Assembly (NCBI GenBank): GCA_027943335.1
Contig: BSBK01001869.1
Location: 1,979,501 to 2,043,500 of the forward strand
Direction: 5' to 3'
Source: Chamaecyparis obtusa
Taxonomy: Eukaryota > Streptophyta > Pinopsida > Cupressales > Cupressaceae
DNA length: 64,000 nt
This document shows, in pieces, positions 38,505-50,751 of the stretch. The notes under the pieces were generated by a model that saw nothing but the letters and a program-made list of their open reading frames with translations, was not told the DNA's origin and searched no databases. Position numbers and translations under genes: made by a program. How positions within the stretch are numbered: the stretch's first letter is position 1; every line of letters starts with the position of its first letter.

Positions 38505-40489
38505 GCTTGTAAACCTGTGCCTTAGGTATTTTTTCCCTTGGAAGGTTTAAATTTTCATGCAATCCTTAAGTCTTCCCTAATCCTTATGTTTTTGCATTAC
38601 CTTTTGGGAGACTTAAGTGTCATATTTGTACACGTGATTATTTTTTCCTCTCAGTGTTTGCTAAATCACCTAATAATGTTTTATGTATCTTGTTTATTCA
38701 GTGAATTAGCGAATGTGTAGAACCCTTGTTAAGTTGTTGTGTTGATCACCTAATCTCTAAATCTAGTCACAGTTAAGTCTTTCTTTCGGTGACTAGGTGA
38801 ACATGTGGTCTCTTATTCGCTTGATTCCTGGTAGTTTCATCTTAACATCTAGCGACTTGGTGTGGCAGTTACCTCATATTCTCTAAATCGGGAGGCCAAG
38901 TCTTAAATCTTTCAATGACTCAGTGAAGACCATGGATCATCTCTAGATCAATGATGATGTTTTAATCTCAGAAAGAATGGGCCCTACAACAAGCTATTTG
39001 GTGATTGAGCGAATGAGTCTTAATCTCATATTCATTAAGTTTGGTGGCCCCAATAAAATAATTTGGCAAAAGATAAAGTTCTCTTCATTCGTTGGATCTT
39101 AGGAAAGGATAGTGAAGTTCCAAGTCTTTTAGCGATTCAGCGAATCAAATGTTCATGCAATCTCCTGGTCAGTTAGTGAAGTTCCAAGTCTTTCTGTGAT
39201 TCGGTGAAAAAGAAAAGATAAAGGTGTGTTTCCTTTAGTTGCTTATTCTCAGAATGATAAAGTTAATGTTTCAAACATTTAGAGATTCAATGAATGTTGT
39301 ATTCGCTGAATCTCGTGATTAAAAGATAAAGGTTTAAAAGGATTCAACAATTTAGCATCAGCCTTTGATTGCTTAAGAGATCTACGATCAGCGTTTAATC
39401 TCAGAATGTAACATATGTTAAGAAAAGTATTCAGTGATTAACAGAATAAGGTTGTTATCCTATTCTCCGAATAAGACCATGGTTAATTATTTCTTTTGGC
39501 GAACATGAGAACCTTTGTTCACTAAATCATGGGACAAGCCAAGAGTTAAGCTGGGCATTTAGAGATTTAGAGATAGTAATGGTCGCTAAATCTCCAGATG
39601 GTTACTATGGTCAAGGTATAGTGTGCTCAGGTTTGAAAATATTTGTTATTCTCTAAATTGCCAGAAGGATGTTGAGTTAAGAAAAGGATTGTGAGAATGT
39701 GAGAATGCTTGTGGTCTCTTATTCTTTGAATGGTGATAGGTTATCATAATGATCAAGGATAGTATGAGGACCGTTGATCATCTTTGGGATCAACGGTGGT
39801 TTTTGAATCTCTAAAAGAGACCTTGAGTTAGTATTTCATTTTGAGAACATGTGAATTGCTTTTTCACTGATTCTCCAAACAAAAGCCAAGGTTAGGTTTC
39901 CATTCTACAAACACGAGATCCTTTGGTCACTAAATCTTTAAACCAAGCCCAGTTAACTAATCAGTAAGGAAATAGAGTTAAAGGTCATTGCTACGTGGAT
40001 AAAGTACATCATTTCTTTTCTTCTTTGTTTTCAAGTTTTTTAATCTACCTATCAACATCCAAGCATTAGCTAGCCTTGATTTGAAATTGGTGATATTTCA
40101 CAAATAAATGCAATTTTCTTCATTAATTTGAAATGGTAACTCCCCGCTAATTAAGACTTATTTCTCTCTATTCAAATAATAGAATAATCAATTTACTATA
40201 TGACAAATGATAAGAGGATAAGATAGGTTTAGGATTCGATTTGGTTACTGCCTGCAAATGAATGTTTATGTTATGTTATATGTGTAAAGAAATTGAATGC
40301 AAAAGTGACTGAAGCTAGATTTGCAATGATTTTGGCAACTATACGCATTCAATTTTTAGTGATAAATAGGTAGAACCTAATTGTTTTCTATGTTTGAAAT
40401 CATTTGAGAAGAATTGTGATTTCCTGAGCAATTGTAGAAGTGTGAAGTGAGTAGAGTTTGTAGAACTGAGAGACAATCATACAATAAAT
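38505..40489 (+). repeat. 5' region of E with degenerate GATTCAGCGAAT repeats
   Basis: From about 38700 to 39960 variants of a palindromic word (AGCGATTCAGCGAATC at 39131, ATTCGCTGAATCTC at 39301, GATTGAGCGAATGAG near 39010) and TCTCTAAATC recur every 50-120 bases in both orientations. No coding frame. It may be the promoter or leader of the E ORF. Confidence 0.6.
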
Positions 40490-43400
40490 ATGAGTCAACT
40501 AGAATTGAGTGTGGCTTCTTCCAGTGGTGAGGCAAAGGTAAAAGGTGGCGAGGATAAAGGCAACCTGAACTATTCAGATGAATTTCTTAAGCTGCTTCCA
40601 GGCTTGAACTAGCACAAGAAAGCTTTTGATGAGGCTTTCAAAGATATTATGGAGCATTGCAAGGATCCTATCACTCCATCATGCATAGGTTGCACTCTTT
40701 TTACTTACTTTTACAACAATAGAAGTAAGGTCATACCAATTTGTAATGGTTGGGTTTTGGGACTTGGAAACCTAGTTGTGCCTGATGTCTTCCTAGATGT
40801 AGATTTGATTATTGGACTAGCTAGGTTGTATGACCCTATTTCAAAGACAATTAGGAAAGAGGACCAGTCTGCATTGGTTACTCTTCATAGGGGCTCATTC
40901 ATAAAAACTTTTGATTTTTATGCTTCCTCCTCAACTAAAATAGACCTGAAAAAGGAAAGAGAAAAATATATAGGTCATCTAGGGTCAGTGAAAAGCCAGA
41001 TGGTTAGGCACATGCCTAAACAAGATAAATACATAGCTCTTCTCCCTACAAGTATGAATGATCATTATCAATTCAAATCCCTCCATTTTTACATGAAGCA
41101 GACATACTATGGGTTGTGTAGAGTTTTAGGGATAGATGGGGATGAAGAAAAATTGCCTGTTGATCTATTAATGATGATTTTGGATATTCAGAACCCCCTA
41201 GTTAGCACTGATTATGATTACATTCAGTATGTAACTGATAAGATGCATGAGGGTCTAATGACCATTAAAGATAACAAGAGACCTATTAGGTTCATGCATT
41301 ATTCCCTCTTAATGCATTTGATTTTTAATTACAATGTCAATATTCTGGATCAAAGTGTACTAAAGCCTAGGATCACTTTTCAAGGCCATCACAATCTAGT
41401 GCAATTGTGGTTAAGAGTGTGGAATTATACTTCCAATGAATGTGATTTCTGTGTATTCCAAAACTATTTTGTGTTCCCAATTTTGAGGTTGCTAGGAATC
41501 AATGTGACAAGATTACCAACCAAGGTTTTGAGGCTTCTGAGACCAATGCAATATGAAGATAAGTGGGAGGGGAACCACAATTGGGGTGATTTTTACCTTG
41601 GGGAAAATTTCATAGTTATCAGAGTGTATGGTTGCCCTCAACCCCCACATTTGCTACAAAAATTTGTTCCACCAAGGTTTTCTCTTTTAGAGTTTATTTG
41701 GAAGTTAATTTGGATAGACAAAGAACATATGTCTCCTCATAGAAAGGGCACATTCACACAAGTGTAGTTCATGATAGGGGGTTTCCTGATTGGAAAGAGA
41801 GCTTTCCCACAGCTCAGTACCTAGTTAACCATTTCAAAATGATCTCCAGTACTTGTAGATGCATTGACCTTGAGGATTTCATTAGAACTGCTAGAATGAC
41901 ATTGATTCCCAACATTGGTGTCATAAGGGAACATGAGGGCTTAGACAAAGAAGATGTAGTCAGAAATATCTTGGAGAAAGATGAGGCCAAAAAAAGATGG
42001 AACAAGTACTTTGACTTGTTAGACTTGAAGGCCCAATTAAAAAGGGCCAACATTTATTTTGAGGGATTCTTTCCTAATCTCCCTTATCTGAAGAGAATGG
42101 AAAAGATGATTGAGATGCATGATACATTGTCCAATCAATTGGAGGGGATGCTAGAGGAAAAATAGCCTAAAAAGAAGAGTTATTCCTCTTCAGATTATGA
42201 GGAATTCTTTAATGAATCACAGAAAGGTGATAGTCCACCCCATGCTAGGGGTTCACCAATTTTTTATTTGACTCAAGATCAACTAGAAGCAGAAGGCACC
42301 TTAGAGCCACCATTAAAAAGGCAGAGACTTGAGGTAGGTGTGCCTTCAAAAGAAAGGGAACAGAAAAAGATAACTGATAGAGCTTCTGCTCTTGTACCTA
42401 GTGACTGGGCCTATCATCACCAACTGAGAAAAACAATAAGGGCAAGAATATGGAATCTAATTAGGTAGATGAGGAAATGTCTCTGTGGTTAGGGCAGGAT
42501 GTTAGAGAATTGTATCAGGAAGAATTTTTAAGTGATGACCAGTTCATCAAGAGTGATGAATTCAAGAGCTTTCTTATCTAGAGAAAACAACAAGAGGTTT
42601 CTAAGGCTATGCCAGAGGGTATGGAACCAATTGAAGAGACTGTAAGGGCTCTTACTTCTTATGACCCCAGCCTTGATAACATAACTGTTGATGAAGCCAG
42701 GGAGATGGTAAAATCAAGTGGGATGCTCTTGACTCCTGGATGGGATTTAACCTCAACATTCATTATAGACCAGATCAAGAAATAGCTACAAGGAATCATG
42801 TCATATGAGGTGCATATTGGTGACATGATAAGGGGAAGTGGATATGACCCCAAGTCTTAGGTAGTTGCAATGTGGTCTCTTGCTCCTAGAACCTAGAAGC
42901 CTACCTTTTTGAGCATAGAAGACAAGATGGAAGGAGATAAAATTATATGGATTGTACAAAATACAACTAATCTTGAGGTGTCTAAGGCTGTAACACACTT
43001 TTCCCACCTCAATGAAGCAAAAACAACCCAATTGTCTGAGAGATATAACAAATTATTTGAGAATTCAATGAAAGTGGCTAAGGACAGAGACTTGAAACTA
43101 ATGATGATCAAGAAAATGGAAGATGAAATTGAAGATTTGAGGGCTAAGCTTGAAGAGGCTTCAAAGGTAGTTCCTCCTCCTTTGCAAATTGAGGCTCCAT
43201 CTCAACCAAAGGCAGAAATTCATGAAAAGCCAATTGAAGATCTAGAAAAGGTAAATCTTGAGGCAACCTTGAAGACCATGTCAGAGGTTGTACAACATAG
43301 ACTAGATAAAATAAAGGAGAGAATGGACTCATTCCATCATTTAGTTATCATGTTGCATAAGGAAAATGAAAAGGTGAATGATTCACTAACTACTTTAGAG

Positions 43401-43961
43401 CCACTTTATAGTATTTGGTCTAGGAGGAATATGTTATTTGAAAAGCTTGATGCCCTACAGAAACATATGCTTGACATCCCTAAAGTGGTTATAGAAGTGT
43501 ATGAGAAGATAGGGTTGGTTAGTGCTATTTCAAAATTCTTTAAGGGAAAATTAAATCAAATAAAGGCTAGGATGGCTATGTTTGATAAAAATTATAGTAA
43601 GTATTTTCCCTCAGTGTACAATGATGATGGAAGCATAATTAGTATTGATGAGTGGAGATTAAGAATGGGCCTAATAATAATTAAGTAGGAGGCTTTCCTC
43701 GGAGGTGATAATTCTTTGGAATTACAAGGCTATAACAACATAATAGACAACTTGATAAAAGTTGAGAATGATTGTGCAAGGTTTGTTACAGATATTAAAG
43801 GCATAACTGATTCCAGGTGGGAATTGTAGTTGAAGACACTACAAGATTTTTAGATCTATAGTTGGCCATCTAATGATGATGTAGCTTCCTTGGATAAAAG
43901 TACAAAGATACAGAAGAAGAAGTCAGCTGTCATGGAGCTAGAGGCAAAAGAAGAAGAGTAA
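40490..43961 (+). pseudogene. E ORF: large unknown protein with C-terminal coiled coil
   Basis: ATG 40490 (MSQLELSVASSSGEAK) starts about 1,157 codons read in three phases: 40490-41767, then to about 42465, then to TAA at 43961. Two frameshifts and several TAG stops interrupt it. The first 420 residues look globular, with VTDKMHEGLMTIKDNKRPI and FMHYSLLMHLIFNYNV around residues 245-280, resembling blocks in B2 ORF-U. A basic patch PPLKRQRLEV (about 42310) could be a nuclear signal. Residues from about 820 onward are coiled coil with a Pro-rich interruption. No catalytic motif is visible. I infer the same accessory family as F and ORF-U. Function unknown. Confidence 0.65.
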
Positions 43962-45003
43962 AGTACACCTGGCACCTGATCTAGAATTTTAGGGAGAGCA
44001 TGTATCAAACAAAGGATGATGTAAGTTATCCTATAATGGTGGTCATCATTCATGAAACAAACTCAAAGAAACTGCTCTGAAATATCCTCAAACAAAGGTG
44101 CCAGCTATAAAGATTCCATTTGTTTGGAATTTGTTCTATTTCTCTACTCTCTTTGTCATAATTGCTTGTACTTTTTTTCTGTAGTGTAAGTCACTTTCCT
44201 GGCCATCTGAAGCTTGTTGCATCCTTTCTTTGAGGATTCCAAGATGGCCAATGGTATAAATAGAAATTTTTCTTCTTTTTCAAGGGTGGTTAGTTATACA
44301 TTGTAAAGAAAGTTCTAAATATAGGATATTATCTTTTAAGAAGTCTCTATCAAATTGTATTGATACAGTCGATTTATTAATACAAAATACTGGAACTTCT
44401 TTACTATTTCTAGTTGTCTTTGTATATGGATGCTTTGGTTCTTTTATGTGTTAAATTGTAAGTCTCTTTAATGCATTGTTTACAAGGTAAACATAGGGGT
44501 TGAGCTTAAGTTCTTTCAAGGAGAGAATAATTCTTAAGGGAGGTCTCTAGGAATCAATTATCTGTATATGAATTTGATGGTAGGGATAGTGAGTGGAAGA
44601 ATGGAGTGTCAGACATTTCATTTAAGTTTTAGTATGTTTTCTTTAATGAGATTCTATTGATCTAGGGTTAGACTCTGATGCCCAATGAATAAGGCACTGG
44701 TTATTGCTTGATTTGCTTGTATTCACCACCAAAAACTTAAATAGTTTGTTCAATTTACTTTTATTTCATATTTTCAAATTGAATCATCCATGTCAAGCAC
44801 ATAGATCAAAATTTTAATGCTTTGTAGAAGCTATTGAGAAAGGTAAGCCTGCCTGAGTTTCATACTCAAAGTGAAGAAGGTTTCAAACCTTAGTACCTTA
44901 GTATTTGAATTGTGCTAGATGCATTTGTTGGGAATGCATGAGTTTTGATTTCAAAATTTTTCTAAATCCTTTTAATCATCTACATGTTTAAGTGCTAACA
45001 AGG
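43962..45003 (+). other. 3' region of E
   Basis: Non-coding. A good TATA box (GGTATAAATAG, 44253-44263) sits 300 bases after the ORF, as in an LTR promoter, but no matching copy exists upstream of the ORF. No polyadenylation or terminal signal could be assigned with confidence. Confidence 0.45.
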
Positions 45004-45014
45004 ACCTTGATCAT
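45004..45014. repeat. Candidate target duplication of E, right copy
   Basis: ACCTTGATCAT, identical to 38494-38504. Confidence 0.65.
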
Positions 45015-45090
45015 ATGTCACAATAGTGGCATCAATCTCCTTGATATTATGGTTCAATACATCTAATGAGGGCACAAGTGCATGCCTCAA

Positions 45091-48033
45091 CTATGATTGC
45101 CTAGCCCTTATCTTGGCCATTTCTTTCTCTTCCTTCTCAATCTTATCCAATTGTCCTTGGTAGACATTATTGAACATATTTATATCTATGGAGGGATCTA
45201 GCACTAACTTTATTATAGCTTCCATCATTGATTCAGCTTCCTGAATCTTCTTGGAAAGATCTGATGTAAGTTTATCTTTATCCATACAATCATCTATTAT
45301 GTTTCTTCCTTTAGCTACTAAATCATTCAACAAAGCTTGACCAACCTTTAGTGAACTAAGGTCAAGTGTGAAGTTTTCTATCATCACATTCAATCTTTTC
45401 TTAAGATATTTTTCTTTGACAACCTTGGATGTTGATTCTTCTAGGCTTGAGAAGTTTTCTTTGAAGAATGTGAAGATGGTGCTGGCATCATCCACTAAAT
45501 GTACACTAGACACTTTCTTGTCCTTAGGAAGTAAGCTATTCATAATGTTGACTGATTCAATAAACAATGGATTCCTCATTACTTGTTTCTTCTTCGCTTT
45601 CTCCATTGCCAACACACTGATCTTAATTAAGTCTTCTTCTCCCCATGAATCTAGACTTGTTGTGTCAAGGGTCAAAATTGACAAATATGAAATTGAGGGC
45701 TTAGGGGTAAGGAGTGTACTGTCCATAAATTTTCTCTTTACCTGCACTGGAATTTCAACTGAAGGTTTTTCTTTATGTTCCTCTTCATTCTCACTTTCAT
45801 GTCCTATCAGGTCTTCAATCTGAACTTCTTCTTGCTGCATAGGTGAATTATCACTGAATAGTATCTTAGCCTCTTCTATGCTTACAAAGGCTTCCTCAAA
45901 CTTATCTACATCCTTATCTATGGCCACCATTGATATTTTGACATTATCAATCAAGATAGTGTCATTTTTTGTTTCAGGCATGGGTGTAGACTCCATTGCT
46001 TCAATATGCACTATCACTGAGGGCACAAAATCCTATGGACCTGTCATAGGTGCATTAGGGACCTTAGATGCTTTTAATTTATTAGTGGGGACTTGTGTTG
46101 CAAGCACAGTAGGAGGATACATGTGTCTATCCAAGAACACTTTCTCAAATTCCTTTTTAGTCTCCTTTTCTACCAATTCATAGTCCTTGTTCATGATCTG
46201 TAGAGTTCTCAGCTTGGTTCTAAGGTGCACCTTCACCAAATCCAATAAAAATGATTTTTCTTCAAATGAACAAATAGGGAGGCTTTCATCCAATATATTT
46301 TCCCTTATCCTAAAGTCTTCTTCTATAGCCTATCTCTTCAAAGAATCAAATATATGCCATACTTGATCAGGAATCACTATCTTAAGTTCCAAGACTATCT
46401 TCTTGAACTTAATCATGTGTTTGATAATCATGGAATGGATCTCAAATTTATCAATCTCATGATACTTATCATAGAACTTTTCTATTTTTTCTAACCTTCC
46501 TTCATCTACTACTCTTGTCCTCAATACTTCAAGATTTGATCTAAATCCTACCTTAGGAGGTGCTTGAGTGTTTCTTCCTTTGCTTCTTGTTGTTCTGGAG
46601 GATGGGTGGCTTGCACTAGTCTTCTTCTTCCTCTTAGGCATCTTTCTAGGCTTAGGAGGTGGTGTGGACTCCAGATCAATAGTAGGTGTGGGCGCAGGAG
46701 TGTTTTCTTTCATCTTTACCTTCTTCTCCTTAGGGTCATTAGTCTTTTATGTTTTCACTTCTAAAGAGGGTGTGCTCTCAAGTTGTATTGCAATCTTGGC
46801 TTCCCTTGCCTTATCTATATCTTCTTGAGTGGCACCATGAATTTTCAATATCTCAGAGGTGATCCTTGATGCTTTTCTCTTGGTCGTAGCATTGTTCAAG
46901 AATAAATCTACCTATCTTTTCTTCTCCTCTTAAGTACTCCATCTTGGTTCATTGGGATCCTTAGGCATAGATAGGAGGACTTGTGCATATGCTTCTAGAA
47001 TATGTTACTCCACTTCATAACCAAGTGGATGAATCCACTTAGTTCTAGGCTCTACTACTTCCATGCAAGTGATATCAGTTTACACTATGAAACATATACT
47101 ATCCTTATACTTCTCCACAATAGTTTCAAGTATCCTATACCTTCTTTGCATCTTTATTCTAAATGTATTGATCTCCAATTCCATGTAATCTTTCAAGGTT
47201 CTTCCAGATGATGCCTTGAATGAAATTTGTGGCATTGTAGGAAAACTCTTATCAAGGTAAAGATCTGATACTTTACCAACTATATGAAAGTACATATAGG
47301 TGATTAGTGACCCAAACCTGAATATCTTGCTCTTGTCATTCTTAATAGCCCTTATTTTATCCATCAACTATGTGCACAAGATCTCACACAAGTTAAACTC
47401 TCCATTTTCCCTTACTATTCTAATAGCTACTAAAATAGTGGCTGATGACACACTATTCACTCTGTTTGCATGTTGGAACTTATATCCAGGCATCATAGAC
47501 ATAAGCTTTATGTCTTTCTCTTCTATCAGCTCAATTGTTATGCCACACTTATCACTGTGTAACTTACAGGCATGTTCCACTTGTTTCTTGACATCCTTAC
47601 CAGTGGGAAGAATAGCGTTGATCTTAGGAATTCATGTCATCTCATGAATGAGATCAGTAGTTATCCAAACAGGGACTTCTTCAATCTAGAACAAGTCATC
47701 ATGAATTCTGCTAAGTAGAATCTTGATCCATTTAGATTCATAAAGCTCATATATAGTCACATACTCTATGATAGGGTTGTTTTCTAAGTGCACTAACTCA
47801 TCCAAGAGTGACATGTCTGGTTTCATCATTGATTCTAAGTTTGACCTAATCCTATCCAATCCAACAGGTTCCTTCTTGCAGTAAATGTATGCACATATGT
47901 CCTCTATGTGCATAACTCTCATTAGAGTCCTAGAGAATGCTCCTTCGAGGTCATCTAGGACTAAATTAAAAGGATGATTCTTAAATATATATCTCTTCCT
48001 TTCAGTAACATCAAACACAACTAGAGTGTCCAT
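45091..48033 (-). pseudogene. B2 ORF-U: about 980-codon unknown protein, one frame with point nonsense only
   Basis: ATG at 48033 (MDTLVVFDVTERKR) begins a single minus-strand frame kept for 2.9 kb without any indel, broken by ten internal stops (five TAG, four TAA, one TGA). All can arise by one C-to-T change from Gln or Arg codons. The N-terminal 330 residues look globular and contain WITTDLIHEMTQIPK and, after a stop, LMDKIRAIKNDKSKIFRFGS and LITYMYFHIVGKV. A Pro/Lys-rich linker (TPPPKPRKMPKRKKK) and long helical regions follow. F shares the start and several blocks. The FGSLITYM block resembles the putative plant transposon-protein domain (inference). No enzyme motif is seen. It follows gag in the same orientation, so it is an accessory ORF of B2. 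Confidence 0.72.
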
Positions 48034-48549
48034 TACTTACTTGATCAATCACACAAATAGGGTTCCAAGGGTTTCTGAATCGTCGCATCCAAACTACAAT
48101 TCTGCAACAAACTTTCAAACTTTTTTGCTAATAAACCAACTGCAATCTTCCAACACAAACTACTTTGATCTCCTGTTCTATCAAAGGCTTGATCTTGAAT
48201 GAAAATGTGAAAATAAAATATCTCTGGTGACTTTAAAAACAACTTTCTGCCATTAATGCTTGCCACACAAACACATATTGCAACAGAGAATTTGAATCTT
48301 CACTTTTGCTAACAATCGGGTTGTGCACTCTTCCATACAACATCAAATAGTCTCCAAATAGTTATAACCAAAGTTTCATACTCTGAGGGTGATTATACCA
48401 GCCGTGTAGGGGTCTAGAGTTAATCTAGCTCCCCCTATGACCATGAGGGTCATTCATCCAGAAGTAGAGGGTGCATCCATTATGGATGCATCCAATACAT
48501 AGTCATCAACATTATCCTTCTTTACTTATGTCCAAATCAAGCTCGCATC

Positions 48550-49584
48550 CTATGTAGCTTGCAAAAATTTGACTTCTCCTGATTCTTCCAAAATTGATCT
48601 TTGAGACTTATTAGGGCTTTCTTGTCTTTGTGCTTTTGATCTACAAAACTTTGAGATGTGTCCAGCCTTGTTACAATAGTGACAAATAACTTGAGGCCTT
48701 ATATTCCTCGGTGCATTGATGTGAGTTACCAATTTGTATTGTCTAGCTGTATGACCATTATAATTACATATCTGACATGCAATGTTCTAAGGACTTCTAA
48801 CATTTTGTTGTGGATGACTTCTCTGATTTTGTTGAGTCTGATTTCTTTGATTTGATCTAAAATTCATAGCTCTATGAAAAAACTTATTGCATGAATAATA
48901 GTAACCATTGAAAGGTCTTACCTCTTTACAACATCTTTCTATATGTCCATGCTTTTTATAGGAATAACAAGTTCATTTTATTGGCTTGTGCTCATCCTTA
49001 GATGGTTTAGCTTCAGCTTTAGTATGATTTCCAGTCTTCTTAGCTTTTGTAGTTTCTTCTGATGCTTCCTTTCTTTCTTGCATGTCATTGATTTTATTTT
49101 GTGCTTCATTGAATCCAATACCAGTGGTATCTCCTTTAATCTTCTGTGCATACAACTGTGACTCTATTAGATCCTTGCTTGTGTGCAATTTTTCAATATG
49201 TTTCTTTGCTTCTTTTAATTCAGATTCCATCTACTTCTTAATGTTCTCTAACTCCAAGATTTTCATGTTTTCTTGCCTCAGTTCTTCATCCAATTGCTTA
49301 TTTTCTTTGACCCGTTATTCATAGGCTTCTTGATTGTTAAATAGGTTTTCATCCAACTCTTCAAGCTGATCCTTCAAAGATGTGTTTTCCTCATTCAAAT
49401 TTTTGACCATTTTTCCTAAATCACTTGTAGAACAATCTTTCAAATCTTTTCTTAGTTTCTTGATGAATACTTGAGAACCACTAACCTTTAATTTCAGTTC
49501 TTCAATTTCTTTTTCAGATCTGTCAAGGTCTTCAAGAGCTGCTTCAAGATTCTTCTTCAGATGTTTCACTTCTCCTGTATCCAT
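48550..49584 (-). pseudogene. B2 gag-like protein: coiled coil and zinc knuckles
   Basis: ATG at 49584, 40 bases inside the primer site, starts MDTGEVKHLKKNLEAALEDL, a long coiled coil continuing past a stop to MESELKEAKKHIEKLH. CCHC-type knuckles follow: CYSYKKHGHIERCC and CQICNYNGHTARQY are degenerate, while CHYCNKAGHISKFC (about 48643-48684) is intact. The frame ends in ESGEVKFLQAT at 48550. The layout matches B1's gag. No capsid-like fold or protease is recognised. Confidence 0.82.
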
Positions 49585-49624
49585 AATCTCCTCAATTGGT
49601 TAAATTTATATTTATAGGACCAAA

Positions 49625-49636
49625 GCACTGATACCA
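49625..49636 (-). other. Primer-binding site of B2
   Basis: Minus-strand TGGTATCAGTGC two bases inside the LTR; initiator-Met type with one change. Confidence 0.9.
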
Positions 49637-49638
49637 AT

Positions 49639-50746
49639 TTTTAGGAATGGGAACACTGAGAGGGGGGGTGAATCAGTATTCTACAATATTAATTTTTGAT
49701 GCTTGAATCTTAACTTAATAACTTAAGTGATGAACTAAATATTAAAGCATGTAAAGTAAACAACCATAACACATAACACCAAATATGATTATGGGGAAAC
49801 CTTGGCCAAAGGAAAAACCCCGGTGGGAATTAATACCCACTAATAATTGTACTTGTGTATTATGAACTTGTTAATGTTCCTTAACCCTATTAGGAGTTGT
49901 CATTACAATGCTTAAGTACAATGACCTTGTCAAGGGTTGGACCCTGTTAGGATTCTTTAGTAACAAACCATGTTAGGGGTGGATGGCTCACTTCCAAAGC
50001 TCACTTCTCAATAGAAAAGGCTACAACCTCCTAGATATAAGATACTCACTATATCTGCAATGGTGAACTATTGCTATGACACTACTTATCTGATCAGTTC
50101 CTTATGTGCATTGATGCTTTAACCTCTTATAAAGCTCTATATCATACCGAATACTCTTTGGATACTTCTTCTCTTCTTCTATCAACTCTATATGTCATGT
50201 CATTTCTAAATACAAAGGTGCATGACTTATTTATATGAGAAAAAAAAACTATTCACTAAGTTGACCTATAACCTATTATATAATGCTTCCAAATGAATTG
50301 GCTCAAGTGTGTTTACATACAATGATATTAACAAGTGTATAACACATTTAAAATAGGTGCATAGCCTTTACAAAACAATATTATACATGCTAACAAAAAT
50401 ACTAACCGTAAACTCCATGCTCTGTTCTAGTTTGCTGCTTACTGTCTATGCCACTTCAACTCATTGTAACTTCTTCGTACTAATACATCTAACCATGCAA
50501 TCTTAACCACAACTTAATAACATATTCAAAATCTTATCTTCAAGGGTGCATACCAAAACTTGGTCATACACACAAGCATTGATGCTTTGTTCCTTAGTTG
50601 CTTCACTGACTGTCATGTCTTCCATACTTAGCCATTTTTCTGATCTTCTAAGTTATGCGCTAACTCCAAAACTTCCTATGACTTTGTTTCCATTATGACA
50701 ACACTAAATCTTAGTCATATATGCTAGTATAGTCAACTTTTAAATA
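49639..50746 (-). repeat. 5' LTR of B2 (high-coordinate copy)
   Basis: Matches 36895-38007 along its length. Both ends are mutated away from TG/CA (TTTTAGG at the inner end, TAAATA at the outer), which shows age. Confidence 0.92.
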
Positions 50747-50751
50747 GGTGT
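50747..50751. repeat. Target duplication of B2, right copy
   Basis: GGTGT, partner of GGTTT at 36890-36894. Confidence 0.8.

Larger units (their letters stand above)
38505..45003 (+). mobile_element. Insertion E: 6.5-kb block of unknown class inside B2
   Basis: Flanked by an 11-bp direct repeat ACCTTGATCAT. It carries a plus-strand coding relic against the minus-strand coding of B2. Its ends (GCTTGTAAACC... and ...GTGCTAACAAGG) show at most a 5-base inverted match. I found no LTR pair, no poly(A) and no transposase. An 11-bp duplication fits a Mutator-like element or LINE-type retroposition; neither is proven. Confidence 0.6.
36895..50746 (-). mobile_element. Element B2: non-autonomous LTR retrotransposon, minus strand, with nested insertion E
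   Basis: LTRs of 1113 (36895-38007) and 1108 bases (49639-50746) are direct repeats. A minus-strand primer site lies inside the high-coordinate LTR and a polypurine tract inside the low-coordinate one. Coding on the minus strand is a gag-like protein (49584-48550) followed by a large unknown ORF-U (48033-45091, continuing at 38504). There is no pol. Without insertion E the element is about 7.35 kb. LTR style and gag layout resemble B1, though the LTR sequences differ. Confidence 0.9.

Noticed and set aside
38505..45003. LTR pair for insertion E
   Set aside because: Comparison of 38505-40489 with 43962-45003 showed no direct repeat, so E is not called an LTR element despite the TATA box at 44255.
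45368..45823. Plus-strand open frame of 151 codons opposite ORF-U (also 4073-4513 opposite LINE ORF2 and 2221-2619 opposite the LINE 3' ORF)
   Set aside because: Antisense shadows of real coding relics; no motif.
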